A stretch of 64,000 nucleotides of DNA from Aureibacter tunicatorum (GTDB lineage Bacteria > Bacteroidota > Bacteroidia > Cytophagales > Cyclobacteriaceae), in assembly GCF_036492635.1 (NCBI RefSeq), contig NZ_AP025305.1, forward strand, positions 1,488,001-1,552,000, given 5' to 3'. This document shows, piece by piece, positions 1-8,629 of this stretch. Under the pieces are notes generated by a model that saw only the letters and a list, made by a program, of their open reading frames with translations, was not told where the DNA came from and made no database searches. The translations under genes and the position numbers were made by a program. Each line of letters begins with the position of its first letter. Positions within the stretch are counted from its first letter, which is position 1.

Positions 1-2
1 CG

Positions 3-344
3 ATAAAGAAATTAATCCACAAATGGGCGCCGCCGCATGAGAACAAGACGGCAAATTATGTACTTTTCGTTTCCAAACGCACCGGAATAGGCACGCATCA
101 GGTCCTTAAAACGGATAAAGCCACGCTGAAGAAATTGGCGAAAGCCATTATCCAAATGGAGAATTTGCCGCAAGACAGCGCCAAGGTAACGGACCAAGAT
201 ATTGAAGACGCTTTTGGTTTGATTGATAATCGCATAAGAATGGACTCGCCCATGGATACCACGGCTACGACGATTGGAGTCACGGGCGCGGTGTTGGGCG
301 GCGTCCTTCTTTTATTCAAAAACAAAATCAAAAATAACGCATGA
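3..344 (+). CDS. partial small phage-type protein with C-terminal membrane segment
   Basis: The frame is open from the window edge, so the 5' end is missing; about 113 codons are visible. Most of the visible part is charged and lysine-rich. The C-terminus has one hydrophobic segment (TIGVTGAVLGGVLLLF) followed by lysines, as in a tail-anchored or single-pass membrane protein. The stop codon overlaps the start of the amidase gene (ATGA at 341-344), which implies translational coupling and a shared operon. The function is not recognised. In virus-like elements, small membrane proteins of this kind next to lysis genes can be virion membrane or lysis accessory proteins, but nothing in the sequence decides this. 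Confidence 0.6.
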   Translation: MKKLIHKWAPPHENKTANYVLFVSKRTGIGTHQVLKTDKATLKKLAKAIIQMENLPQDSAKVTDQDIEDAFGLIDNRIRMDSPMDTTATTIGVTGAVLGGVLLLFKNKIKNNA

Positions 345-814
345 AAAAATTAAAGTACTTAGTCCTTCATTGCACCGACACGCCAGTTGGTCGTGTGGTG
401 AGCAAAGAAGATATTGACCATTGGCATATGTCGCCTGTGGCAAAAGGAGGTCGTGGTTGGTCAAGACCGGGCTATTCGGATATGATCGGATTATGCGGAG
501 AGCTTGTAAACTTGAGGCCATATGATCAAGACGAATTTGTCCAGAAGGAAGAGCGCACTTGGGGAGCAAGAGGTTATAATGCTATTTCAAGGCATGTGGT
601 GTATGCCGGAGGCAAAGGCGGCGACACGCGAACGGACGAGCAACTGGCGACCATGTTCTTTTACTGTCATTATTTTGTCAGAAGGCATCCTGATGCGAAG
701 ATCATCGGGCATAATCAGATCAGCTCAAAGTCATGTCCGGGGTTCGATGTGCCTGCGTGGCTTAGATCCATTGGCATTGATGAAAAGCATATCGTCGAGG
801 GCAAACTGGTGTAG
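341..814 (+). CDS. N-acetylmuramoyl-L-alanine amidase, T7-lysozyme type (endolysin)
   Basis: 157 residues, the normal size for a single-domain amidase_2 endolysin. It should cut the amide bond between N-acetylmuramic acid and the stem peptide. Visible signature residues are His10 in LHCTDTP, Tyr45 in GYSDM, His124 in GHNQ, and Lys130 and Cys132 in SSKSCPGFD. These match the zinc ligands (His, His, Cys) and catalytic Tyr/Lys of T7 lysozyme. There is no signal peptide, so export would depend on the holin encoded directly downstream. The start overlaps the upstream stop. Together with the next two genes it forms a compact lysis-type cassette of a prophage or phage-derived element. Confidence 0.9.
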   Translation: MKKLKYLVLHCTDTPVGRVVSKEDIDHWHMSPVAKGGRGWSRPGYSDMIGLCGELVNLRPYDQDEFVQKEERTWGARGYNAISRHVVYAGGKGGDTRTDEQLATMFFYCHYFVRRHPDAKIIGHNQISSKSCPGFDVPAWLRSIGIDEKHIVEGKLV

Positions 815-816
815 TC

Positions 817-1266
817 ATGCTGAAAGGAATATTTGCCAAGAAGGCAAGCGAGCTTTTAAACAATGTCGGAAAATCCATTGACAAGCTCAGCACCTCCGAT
901 CATGAAAGACTTCAGGAAGTCGGAAAGATCAAAATCATGATTATGAATGCCATGTTCGAATTGCAGTTGCAGCGGACGGAACTCTTGAAACAGGAAATGA
1001 ACGGCAATTTTCTTCAAAGGTCTTGGCGTCCCATTCTCATGCTGATGTTCGGAGTCATTTTGATGAGCATCTTTTTCGGATGGACCGCGGATGTTCCCCG
1101 TGAGCTTGAAATGGAATTGATTCAGATCATCAAGATTGGCATTGGCGGATATGTCGCTGGGCGTTCGCTGGAGAAAATTTCCGAAAGGATTTCTTCGAAT
1201 ATCGACTTGTCATTTTTGAAAAAGAAAGACCGGGGAAAAGCTTATGAAACTTTTGATAAAAAATAA
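817..1266 (+). CDS. 3-TM holin (GTA_holin_3TM-like)
   Basis: 149 residues. The N-terminal half is charged and helical. The segment QRSWRPILMLMFGVIL begins the first clear membrane helix, and the GGYVAGRSLEK motif near residue 125 is typical of the gene-transfer-agent/phage holin family with three membrane segments. Such proteins permeabilise the inner membrane so that a cytoplasmic endolysin reaches the wall. The gene starts 2 bases after the amidase stop, so the two are co-translated. The last 23 bases overlap the start of the next small gene. Confidence 0.75.
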   Translation: MLKGIFAKKASELLNNVGKSIDKLSTSDHERLQEVGKIKIMIMNAMFELQLQRTELLKQEMNGNFLQRSWRPILMLMFGVILMSIFFGWTADVPRELEMELIQIIKIGIGGYVAGRSLEKISERISSNIDLSFLKKKDRGKAYETFDKK

Positions 1267-1408
1267 ACCGCTCATGGTATCCGGGGGATCCGCGGCAGGC
1301 GGAATCCTTGGATTCTATTTGGCTAAGAAGCTCAAAAAAGAGCCTTTGCCTTGGGTGATCGCTTCGAGTTTTGTCGGAGCGGTGGTTGTTACAAGTTTAA
1401 TGGATTGA
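1244..1408 (+). CDS. small membrane protein (54 aa)
   Basis: Short reading frame starting with ATG inside the holin 3' end and stopping 2 bases before the next ATG. It encodes about 54 residues: a basic N-terminus (MKLLIKNKP), a glycine/alanine-rich hydrophobic segment (SGGSAAGGILGFYLA), a KKLKKE turn, and a second hydrophobic segment ending VVVTSLMD. That is a two-helix hairpin with positive residues on both sides. Tight packing between neighbours supports it being real. It may be an antiholin, spanin-like or virion membrane protein; no family is recognised. Confidence 0.55.
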   Translation: MKLLIKNKPLMVSGGSAAGGILGFYLAKKLKKEPLPWVIASSFVGAVVVTSLMD

Positions 1409-1410
1409 AT

Positions 1411-3903
1411 ATGTTAGAATTAGCGTTACTGGGTGGCGGATTGCTCGCCGCGAAGATTTTTGGCAAGAAGAAAAAGCAAAAAGAGCCTGCAAGAGGACTT
1501 GAGGGAATTCCCTACCTTTCCAATAGGCAAGCTCTGAAAGTGTACGGCGAGAACGGTGAAAACGTAGGCGGACTTTCGGGCTTGGAAGGCGGCAAGGATG
1601 TGTATCAAATCATTACGGACATGATTTTGGAAAAAATCAACAAAAACGATGATTTGCCATGGAGAAAACCTTGGTCTACGGACAGATATGTCATGAGCAA
1701 TGGTGATCCGGTGCCTAGAATTCCAATGAACTTTGTCAGCCATTCCAAATACAGAGGCATCAATGTGTTTTTGTTGATGATGGCGAATAGACCTCATCCT
1801 TTTTGGATGACCTTCAAGCAAGTTTCAGCTAAAAAAGGAACGATAAAGAAAGGCGCCAAAAGCGAGATTGTGGTCTATTACGAGATGATTTATCGAGATG
1901 ACAAGAACAAGCGCATCACCAAAGCTCAGTATGAAGCTTCTGACAATCCCAATGACAAAGCGTATCCGATTTTGAAATATTACCGGGTGTTCAATGGGGC
2001 GGATATCGAAGGCATTGACTTTGGCTTGACCAAGGTGGAAGGCGAAAAGTTCGAGAATGAAGCCATTGAGTCGGCCAACAATATCGTTACGGGCATGCCG
2101 GAACGACCAAAGATATCACATGGTGGTGAAAGAGCGTATTACAGCCCAACATCCGACCATGTGCAAATGCCTTATTTTGATACTTTCAAAATTCCTCAAG
2201 CTTATTATTCAACGCTGTTTCATGAACTCGTTCATTCGACAGTAGCGCCTAATCGTCTGGATGATCCGGAAAGAACCAAAGGGCGCAAATTTGGCGATAA
2301 GCATTATGCGGAAGAAGAGCTTGTGGCGGAACTTGGCGCTTCATTTTTATGCGGCGATGCGGGCATATTATTTTCAACAGTCAATAATACGGCAAGCTAT
2401 ATCAAGTCATGGAAGGACGCCATAAGGCATGCCATGAAGCAAGATGAAAAGTGGATCGTAAGAACCATGCACAAGGCGCAAGCCGCGGCTGATTTCATTC
2501 ATGGCAAAAAGAAAGGAAAGCAAGCCTTTCAACCTGAATACAGTCCGGAATACAAGAAGAAAAAACAGCCGGACAACAAACCCGAAGAAAAAGCCAAGAA
2601 AACTCCAAAACCGACGCCTAAACCTAAACCAAGTCCCATACCGAAAAAGAAGCCTGAAGCTCCCAAAGTGGATCATTTGAAAATGGCCAAGAAGTTCGAG
2701 GCTTGGGCGGAAAGATTGAAAAAGGCGAATGCAAAGACCAAGCAAGCACTTGAGGGCTACAATCGAAACACGAACAAGCGACTGGCTCAATATAATTCTA
2801 AGCTTTTTGATTATAATCAGAGCAAAACTTTAGAATCTTATGTGACTGGGCTTGCCAAAGCTTGGAAGGAAAACAAAGTTTACGCTTTGCTTCAAGGTGT
2901 TTCTCCGGTAGCTTCCAAGAAGCATTTAGTGCCTTTCTTGAAGTCTTCAGAGACTAGAAACGCAGGATATCACTATTATAATGTGGAAGGAGATCAGGCA
3001 AGGTTTGAAAAGAACTTTTCATATTATCAAGACTACCTAAAGGACGCAGGCATCGAAAGTGACAGAAGAGCCAAGCAAGCGTATCATTATTTGCTAAGTT
3101 TCTCGGCTGTGGATCCTGTGGATGAACACGAGAAGAAACAACAAAAGATTCGAGCGCTAGAGGATCAGTTCAGGCAAAGCAAGCAAAAAGGGTTTTTCCC
3201 TACGCCTCTGGCACTTGTTGAGAGGATGTTGAATGAGGCTAATATTGCCAATGAATCAAAAAGAATTTTGGAGCCATCGGCAGGCTTAGGCCATATCGCT
3301 GAAGGCATCAGTAAGAAGCATCCAAATAATTATTTGAAAGTGATTGAAATGACCCCGTCACTTCAAAAGATCTTGAAGCTGAAAGGTTTTGAGGTGATAG
3401 GCTCCGACTTTTTGGAGCATGCAAAGGAATATGATTACATCATCATGAATCCGCCGTTTGAAAAGCTTCAGGACATTGATCATGTGATGCACGCTTATCA
3501 TAATTGCTTGAAGGATGGCGGCAGAATCGTTTCGATCATGTCGGAAAGTCCTTTTTTCAATAGCCAAAAGAAGGCAAAGGCTTTCCGAGAATTTATTGAA
3601 GAGATTGGCGGTGTGGCTGAAAAGCTTCCAGATGATATTTTCAAAGGAAACGATGCCTTTAGAAAGACAGGCGTCAAGACTCGACTGGTAGTCATTGACA
3701 AACCCACAACAAGCAAGAAATTATCAAATTCCAAGCAAAAAGAAGATGCCAAGCTCACAGAAGAGCAAAAGATCTATTTGGAGAAGAAAAGAAAAGTTGA
3801 AGTTGCTGTTGAAGCCGGAAGGATCAGCAAGCAGAAAGGCGAAAGCATACTGAAGCCTTACCTTGCCAAAGCCGAAAAGTCAAAGCAAACATCCATGTTT
3901 TAA
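1411..3903 (+). CDS. polyvalent protein: membrane anchor, ArdC-like/zincin domain, N6-adenine methylase-like domain
   Basis: 830 residues from the ATG at 1411; an in-frame TTG at 1351 would run back through the small upstream gene and is less likely. Residues 1-16 are hydrophobic. A region up to about 350 resembles the ArdC N-terminal single-strand-DNA-binding domain followed by its metallopeptidase: FHELVHST at 270-277 supplies HExxH, and the downstream EELVAELGAS supplies the third ligand. A Lys/Pro-rich linker follows at about 395-430. The C-terminal part has a methylase motif I (EPSAGLGH, about 621) and the NPPF catalytic motif (680-683). Such multidomain 'polyvalent' proteins are carried by phages and conjugative elements to protect incoming DNA from host restriction. 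The membrane anchor on such a protein is unusual. Confidence 0.8.
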   Translation: MLELALLGGGLLAAKIFGKKKKQKEPARGLEGIPYLSNRQALKVYGENGENVGGLSGLEGGKDVYQIITDMILEKINKNDDLPWRKPWSTDRYVMSNGDPVPRIPMNFVSHSKYRGINVFLLMMANRPHPFWMTFKQVSAKKGTIKKGAKSEIVVYYEMIYRDDKNKRITKAQYEASDNPNDKAYPILKYYRVFNGADIEGIDFGLTKVEGEKFENEAIESANNIVTGMPERPKISHGGERAYYSPTSDHVQMPYFDTFKIPQAYYSTLFHELVHSTVAPNRLDDPERTKGRKFGDKHYAEEELVAELGASFLCGDAGILFSTVNNTASYIKSWKDAIRHAMKQDEKWIVRTMHKAQAAADFIHGKKKGKQAFQPEYSPEYKKKKQPDNKPEEKAKKTPKPTPKPKPSPIPKKKPEAPKVDHLKMAKKFEAWAERLKKANAKTKQALEGYNRNTNKRLAQYNSKLFDYNQSKTLESYVTGLAKAWKENKVYALLQGVSPVASKKHLVPFLKSSETRNAGYHYYNVEGDQARFEKNFSYYQDYLKDAGIESDRRAKQAYHYLLSFSAVDPVDEHEKKQQKIRALEDQFRQSKQKGFFPTPLALVERMLNEANIANESKRILEPSAGLGHIAEGISKKHPNNYLKVIEMTPSLQKILKLKGFEVIGSDFLEHAKEYDYIIMNPPFEKLQDIDHVMHAYHNCLKDGGRIVSIMSESPFFNSQKKAKAFREFIEEIGGVAEKLPDDIFKGNDAFRKTGVKTRLVVIDKPTTSKKLSNSKQKEDAKLTEEQKIYLEKKRKVEVAVEAGRISKQKGESILKPYLAKAEKSKQTSMF

Positions 3904-3916
3904 ACCTCATAAAGCC

Positions 3917-4726
3917 ATGAATATCTCATTACTTCCAAAAGACCTACAGAAAGATTATCGAAAGTTCAAAAGAGCTCCCAGACGCTATGAAACCGAGCTT
4001 GAAATACTCATGGCCGAAATCGAGGAAAAGTATCCAGAGGCTTTGAAGGTGGAGAAAAAAGCTATCAAAAAGCCAGTCAAAAAAACTAGAAAACAAGCCT
4101 TGAATGGTTTATTTCATCCTATTGCTTCACCTCCCAAAATGATTAAAACGGATGTTATGAGACTTCCGGGAGATCTTGGCAAATGGATGGGAGAAATAGA
4201 GCTTTACGAGTATAGCATGGTTTTACGTGGTGATAAAGGAGCCGGAAAGACTCGATTGCTTTTTCAAGTGATGAATGCTTTTGCGAGCAAAGGCAAAGAG
4301 ATAGGCTTTTTTACGTTGGAAATTGACGCTTCAGCAAAGCTTATCAAAGACGATTATAAAAATGAATACATCGACAAGAAGAATCAATCCAAGATCTTGA
4401 CTGCATCGGAATGTCCGAAAGGCTTGGATTCGATTAGAGAAGCAGCCAAGGTGTTTGATGTTGTTTGCATAGACTCATGGCAAAAGATTCCGGATATCAA
4501 GCAAGATGATTTTGACAAGCTCAGAAAGGAATTTAAGCAAACGGTATTTATTGTGATCTTTCAATCCAATACCAAGGGAGGTACGAGAGGCGGAAACATG
4601 GCAGACTACGACGCGCAAGCAGTCTGCCATGTCAAAGATGGCGGTTTAGCCGTCTGGGAGAAAAACAGATATCAGGGTGATGATTTGGTATATGGGGTTT
4701 TTGATGGGAAGCTTTTAAAAGAGTAA
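3917..4726 (+). CDS. RecA/DnaB-fold P-loop ATPase
   Basis: 269 residues from the ATG at 3917, 13 bases after the polyvalent gene; a longer in-frame start would overlap that gene and is not needed. The first 75 residues are basic with several KxxKK stretches. Walker A is GDKGAGKT at 105-112, and a Walker B-like strand VVCIDSW lies near 182-188. Later motifs, FQSNTKGGTRGG and the AVCHVKDGG strand, resemble RadA/DnaB-like ATPases found in phages and mobile elements. It probably acts on DNA with its upstream neighbour, either in replication/repair or in packaging. Orthology to a packaging ATPase cannot be shown by eye. Confidence 0.7.
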   Translation: MNISLLPKDLQKDYRKFKRAPRRYETELEILMAEIEEKYPEALKVEKKAIKKPVKKTRKQALNGLFHPIASPPKMIKTDVMRLPGDLGKWMGEIELYEYSMVLRGDKGAGKTRLLFQVMNAFASKGKEIGFFTLEIDASAKLIKDDYKNEYIDKKNQSKILTASECPKGLDSIREAAKVFDVVCIDSWQKIPDIKQDDFDKLRKEFKQTVFIVIFQSNTKGGTRGGNMADYDAQAVCHVKDGGLAVWEKNRYQGDDLVYGVFDGKLLKE

Positions 4727-4774
4727 AACCTTTATATTATACATTTAAAGATATCTTTTAATAGAAAAAATAAG

Positions 4775-4829
4775 TAATCATATAGATACATCATAAGATA
4801 GTTTATTTTATGATGTATCTATGTGATTA
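4775..4829. terminator. bidirectional hairpin terminator, 22-bp stem
   Basis: Inverted repeat with arms at 4775-4796 and 4808-4829, 22 bases each with one mismatch and an 11-base loop. It lies exactly between the convergent ends of the ATPase gene (+) and the DUF2971 gene (-). A tract of A residues precedes it, giving a U-rich tail for transcripts coming from the minus strand. Its stem is much longer than those of other terminators in this window. Confidence 0.75.
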
Positions 4830-4840
4830 TGGCTTTAGTT

Positions 4841-5665
4841 CTAATATTTAGTAACTCTGAAGATGTTATACATATTTATATATTTTGAGTGATTTTTTGG
4901 GTGATAGTCAAATATGTCTAATTTATAGTCTGTAGTACTTATAAATGATTCTTTTAAAGGAATATTAAGTTTTGAACAATAATTTGAGATCGTTTTTTTT
5001 ACAGATTCTTGAACTTGGCACCCCATTGTTACCGATTTAATGATTTCTTTATCTATTTTAAATAAAGAAATGTTTAAGTCGTTAATTTTTTTTGATTCAC
5101 TTCTATCCAAAGGTAATATTATCCTATACTCATCTTCATATTCCCATTCTTTCGACTTAACAAGCCATGATTTTGTGTCATCAATTAGAGCTCGAGTTTC
5201 AATAACTGAAGGTCTTATATTTGAATACTCCACTTTTTTTAAAGTGCCAACATTATCGTAAATATCTTTAGTGTCATAATCAAGATTTTCAAATAATGAA
5301 GATCCACAATCTTTATATTGGCCATTAAAAAAAGGAGATTCAGCATCAAATTCTACACATATTCCTTCATGGTTATTTGCATAATGAGACCACATTAGTA
5401 AATTGTCTAATTTTGAAGAGAAACAGATAACCCCTAGAGATGCTCGAGCTCCAGTCATAGTATCCATATAATCTTCATAATAGGCATCTCCTTCATTAGG
5501 ATTATTTTTTAGTATAGAATTTATAGTCTTATAATCATGCTTAAACAATTCATAACCAGGAATCATTTCAAATGGATCATTAAACTCTCCGAATGTTGAT
5601 ATTCGTAAAAGAAAATTCTCAAAAAATTGTTCTCTGAAAGTCATGTATTTATAAATCGAATTCAT
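4841..5665 (-). CDS. DUF2971 domain protein
   Basis: 274 residues from the ATG at 5665 (MNSIYKYMTF), chosen because DUF2971 proteins begin with a short [IL]YKY stretch; an upstream in-frame codon at 5749 adds 28 unlikely residues. Family signs are FNDPFE near residue 35, the VICFS strand, and the LMWSHYANNHEGICVEFD block. The biochemical role of DUF2971 is unknown. The gene is AT-rich like the rest of 4.8-11.3 kb and unlike the lysis cassette to its left, which suggests separately acquired cargo. It faces the same way as the DUF262 pair but lies about 210 bases downstream of it, so co-transcription is uncertain. A role in defence is possible from context only. Confidence 0.75.
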   Translation of the reverse strand: MNSIYKYMTFREQFFENFLLRISTFGEFNDPFEMIPGYELFKHDYKTINSILKNNPNEGDAYYEDYMDTMTGARASLGVICFSSKLDNLLMWSHYANNHEGICVEFDAESPFFNGQYKDCGSSLFENLDYDTKDIYDNVGTLKKVEYSNIRPSVIETRALIDDTKSWLVKSKEWEYEDEYRIILPLDRSESKKINDLNISLFKIDKEIIKSVTMGCQVQESVKKTISNYCSKLNIPLKESFISTTDYKLDIFDYHPKNHSKYINMYNIFRVTKY

Positions 5666-5874
5666 ATTTGTTTGATTAATAGTAAAATATTTTATTCGTA
5701 ACCTAATTAAACTTTTTAGAGGTGGGACGTGATTTTTTAAAAAATACACCTGTTTTATTTATAAAAATAAGCAATCAACTTAAGTCTCATTGGGTTTTCT
5801 ATTGTCAATGTAACTATCCTAACCTTAGCAAGGTAAAGATTATTAGATAATTGAATACTCTATTGGAGACAAAT

Positions 5875-7476
5875 TTAAATATGATCCCCATTAGCTAGTT
5901 TAATTAAGTCATTAAGTAATAATTCGGCTCTTTTATGTAAGAAATCTTTATAGTTTAGAGTTGAATAATCAACATTGTTTGGGTTTGGAAGAAAGTTTGA
6001 AGCGAACACAGAAGGTGCTTCGTTATTTAGTTTATTTATCAATTTTGGTAAATATTCATGAGGGCTATTGTCACTTATTAAATTATTTTCTGAAGCAGCT
6101 AACATGCAAAAGTTTGCTAAACTATTATGTTCCTCTGGTGATGATATTCTTTTCAAATATGCTTTTGGGTATATATGATGAAACTGTTTCGAATTGTAAT
6201 GAGAAAGGGCTTTTTCTGGATCAATTAGAGCTCCATTTGTTAGATTGCGAGGTGATTTTAAAGCTAAAAGTATAATTAATCCTCTAGACCGTGAATTATT
6301 ACTTCTGAATGAAAGTTTTTTAAAAGTTTCTATATTGGGGAGCTGACCAAAAGGCTTCTTAGGATTTTCTTTATTAATAATAAAAGCGTCAATAGCTTTA
6401 AGATCTTGAGAAACGAATGATTCTGAAGCACCTCTATATCTTTCAGAAAATGTGCTTTGCCAAAACCATTTTCGAACTCGTCTTACATCTTCAAGGTTTA
6501 ATGTTTTTCTTTTTGAAAAAATATAGCATAATACAATAGCAATAGCTTCATATGGTAGAAAATCCCAACTATAAATTTTAAACTCTGTTTTCAGTAAATC
6601 AATAGTTTTAAGCAAAGCTTTTTTTGCTATTTCTACTATGTCATCCATCTCATCTTTTTTCAAGTTTCTTAAGTTAAGTACTTGATCTTTTTTAATTCCT
6701 GTAAATTTAATAGCTGATAAGCACTTTAATACAGTGTTACCATCAATGTCATCAAATCCTTTTGGTTCCAGTGATATAGCAATTTTATCAGCCTCCTCAT
6801 TTAAATCAAAACTTTCTGTCCATGTTGCTGCAACCATTAAATCATATGTAGATAACTTTGTTCCTGAGCTATTTATTCTCTCGAATATTGGACAAACTTC
6901 TTCTATTGTAAGTTCTTTTAAAGTTACAACTGGGACTCTGTAGTTAGTTATTACGTCGATTAGTCCATCTAGTCTATCTTGAAGTTCATCAGCATTAGGA
7001 TAACTAACAAGCCCAGATCGAAAATTTAGAAGTTTGGTAGTGTTATATATTATTCTCAATGGGAATTTAGTTTGATCGAAAATTTCGGGTGCTTCTTTAA
7101 ATTCTTGATCAATTAAATCATAGACCGCATCAAATCCTTCATCATCAGTTAAAGCACCTAATGCAGAATAAATGACTGTTAACCTCTGTTGACCATCAAG
7201 AACATAATCGGTTGGTGACATGTCATCAGTTTCTGGAAGTTTAAACTCACCTATATTTCTTTCAACAGCAAGTGAATTTTTAGTTTTCCATAATAGAAGA
7301 CTACCAATAGGGTAGTTATTTGTAATAGAGTCTAAGAGTTTTAAAGCTTGCTCTTCTTTCCATACAAATTGTCGTTGGAACTGAGGAACTTTTATTTGCC
7401 CAGAATTTATATCTGCAATTAATTCTTTGAGAAATGGGGTTCTAGTTTCAAGTCTACTGGCTATGTTGGCTGACAT
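5875..7476 (-). CDS. DUF262 plus HNH/DUF1524-type protein (GmrSD-like restriction candidate)
   Basis: 533 residues. The N-terminal DUF262 (ParB/Srx-fold) domain shows VPQFQRQFVW (30-39) and DGQQRLT (94-100), the NTP-handling signature seen in GmrS-like subunits and BrxU/SspE-type proteins. A central helical region follows. The C-terminus has FHHIYPK (432-438) and a NSLANF block about 15 residues later, typical of the HNH-like DUF1524 nuclease half. The order therefore matches single-chain GmrSD-type enzymes that attack modified phage DNA. It sits 40 bases downstream of a membrane-protein gene in the same direction. Restriction activity is inferred from the family and was not shown here. Confidence 0.8.
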   Translation of the reverse strand: MSANIASRLETRTPFLKELIADINSGQIKVPQFQRQFVWKEEQALKLLDSITNNYPIGSLLLWKTKNSLAVERNIGEFKLPETDDMSPTDYVLDGQQRLTVIYSALGALTDDEGFDAVYDLIDQEFKEAPEIFDQTKFPLRIIYNTTKLLNFRSGLVSYPNADELQDRLDGLIDVITNYRVPVVTLKELTIEEVCPIFERINSSGTKLSTYDLMVAATWTESFDLNEEADKIAISLEPKGFDDIDGNTVLKCLSAIKFTGIKKDQVLNLRNLKKDEMDDIVEIAKKALLKTIDLLKTEFKIYSWDFLPYEAIAIVLCYIFSKRKTLNLEDVRRVRKWFWQSTFSERYRGASESFVSQDLKAIDAFIINKENPKKPFGQLPNIETFKKLSFRSNNSRSRGLIILLALKSPRNLTNGALIDPEKALSHYNSKQFHHIYPKAYLKRISSPEEHNSLANFCMLAASENNLISDNSPHEYLPKLINKLNNEAPSVFASNFLPNPNNVDYSTLNYKDFLHKRAELLLNDLIKLANGDHI

Positions 7477-7516
7477 TTATAATTATGTTATATGATTGAA
7501 ATATACTTGCTTTTTT

Positions 7517-8209
7517 CTAAGCAACATGTTTCTCTTCTTTGTTATCGATTTGTGTTACCCCTTTATTTTGTTTTTCTTCCTGATCAGTTTTTTTTCGTTT
7601 TATTAAATCGAGTAATTTCATTAAAAGTATTGGAGTGATACTAATCGATGAAGTGATGAAAAGAATATCTTTTAAAAATTTGATTGAATCAGAGTCTGTT
7701 AGTTTGTTCGTAAGAAGAATAGACATTAATACCATTGCAAATGTCATTAGGGAAAGAACTATACTACTATATTTAGTAGTATAGTGATTTTTTTTATTTA
7801 AATATATTATTTCAATATCTTTGTTTTCTTTAAGAGTATCTGTCATTCCCTGTAATAATTCACAAAATTCAATTTTTTGATCTGAACTTAAAAAAGAATT
7901 TGCCATAATTTCATTAATAAGGTCATTGGATAGAGAATATTCATTATATAAATCCTCTTTTTTAACTCCATATTTTTTTGCAGTTGCTAATATTACTGAA
8001 GAAAGTATGTTTAATGAAGGAATTTTTTTATCTATTACTAATGGTCTAATTGAATATAATATTTCGTTATTTGCGGTTTCAATTTTTTGAGTATATTCTT
8101 TCTTTTCTCTTTTACCGAAGAAGTATCTAGTTGCAAAAAATACAATTAGAGAGCTAATAATTCCTCCTCCAATTCCTGTAACCCAAGGGTTATTGATAAT
8201 TTCTTCCAT
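7517..8209 (-). CDS. three-TM membrane protein upstream of the DUF262 gene
   Basis: 230 residues from the ATG at 8209 (MEEIINNPW); an in-frame ATG at 8254 would add 15 residues. One membrane helix lies near the N-terminus (GIGGGIISSLIVFFATRYFF). About 100 mostly helical cytoplasmic residues follow, then a pair of helices (SIVLSLMTFAMVLMSILL and a second ending ITPILLMKLLDLI). The tail is strongly charged (EEKQNKG...KEEKH). The layout recalls SLATT-like membrane partners of defence genes, but no diagnostic motif is visible. Only 40 bases separate it from the DUF262 gene, so the two are probably one transcript and possibly one system. Confidence 0.6.
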   Translation of the reverse strand: MEEIINNPWVTGIGGGIISSLIVFFATRYFFGKREKKEYTQKIETANNEILYSIRPLVIDKKIPSLNILSSVILATAKKYGVKKEDLYNEYSLSNDLINEIMANSFLSSDQKIEFCELLQGMTDTLKENKDIEIIYLNKKNHYTTKYSSIVLSLMTFAMVLMSILLTNKLTDSDSIKFLKDILFITSSISITPILLMKLLDLIKRKKTDQEEKQNKGVTQIDNKEEKHVA

Positions 8210-8379
8210 ATTTTTCAAAATGTAGTCAAAGGAAAGTTTGTGTTGTAATAACAAGTATCATAAGTAATGCATTTTACTTCTTTCCTATATATAGGTTGTT
8301 CTTAATGACACTTTGTAATCACAGAAAAGTATATTTATAAAACAATTTATTGAGTTAATAGTTGTTATGTGTCTATGTC

Positions 8380-8605
8380 TGATTTCAATCAAGAAACTAC
8401 GTATAATTATACTAATAAAAGAGAATGAATTGAGAAGGAGGGAGTGTTTGAGAATTGGCTTACATCAAGCCTAATACTTTTCTTATATCAATACTTTGTC
8501 TGGGAGAATCTTTGAGTATTGCTTAATAATCGTCTTCAGCTCTGTATGATCTAAGGCTTTAATTACTGTAATTTCACTTACGTTTCTGTTTATTCGCCAT
8601 GAGAG
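8380..8605. repeat. left copy of a ~226-bp direct repeat (integrase 3' end and flank)
   Basis: Aligns base for base, with scattered changes, to 11285-11515. The shared part starts near GATTTCAATC (8381 and 11286) and covers about 80 bases of downstream flank plus about 145 bases of integrase coding sequence. The spacing between copies is about 2.9 kb and encloses exactly the toxin/YwqK operon. Base identity is clear by eye but interrupted by substitutions and a 4-base gap, so the duplication is not recent. Confidence 0.8.
8460..8605 (-). pseudogene. remnant of a tyrosine recombinase 3' end
   Basis: Corresponds to roughly the last 50 codons (from about residue 341) of the intact integrase at 11367-12539. 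The TAA stop is retained at 8460-8462. Relative to the intact copy, four bases (GATT) are missing after ATCAAT near 8490, which shifts the frame. Similarity stops abruptly near 8605, 25 bases before the YwqK gene end. This is best read as the scar of an older integrase whose 5' part was replaced when the 8.6-11.3 kb cargo arrived. Confidence 0.75.
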
Positions 8606-8629
8606 TGTATTCTCATATGGTGAAATAAA

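Noticed and set aside
1351-1410. TTG start extending the polyvalent protein upstream
   Set aside because: It would overlap the 54-residue membrane-protein gene in another frame, and the ATG at 1411 gives a clean hydrophobic N-terminus.
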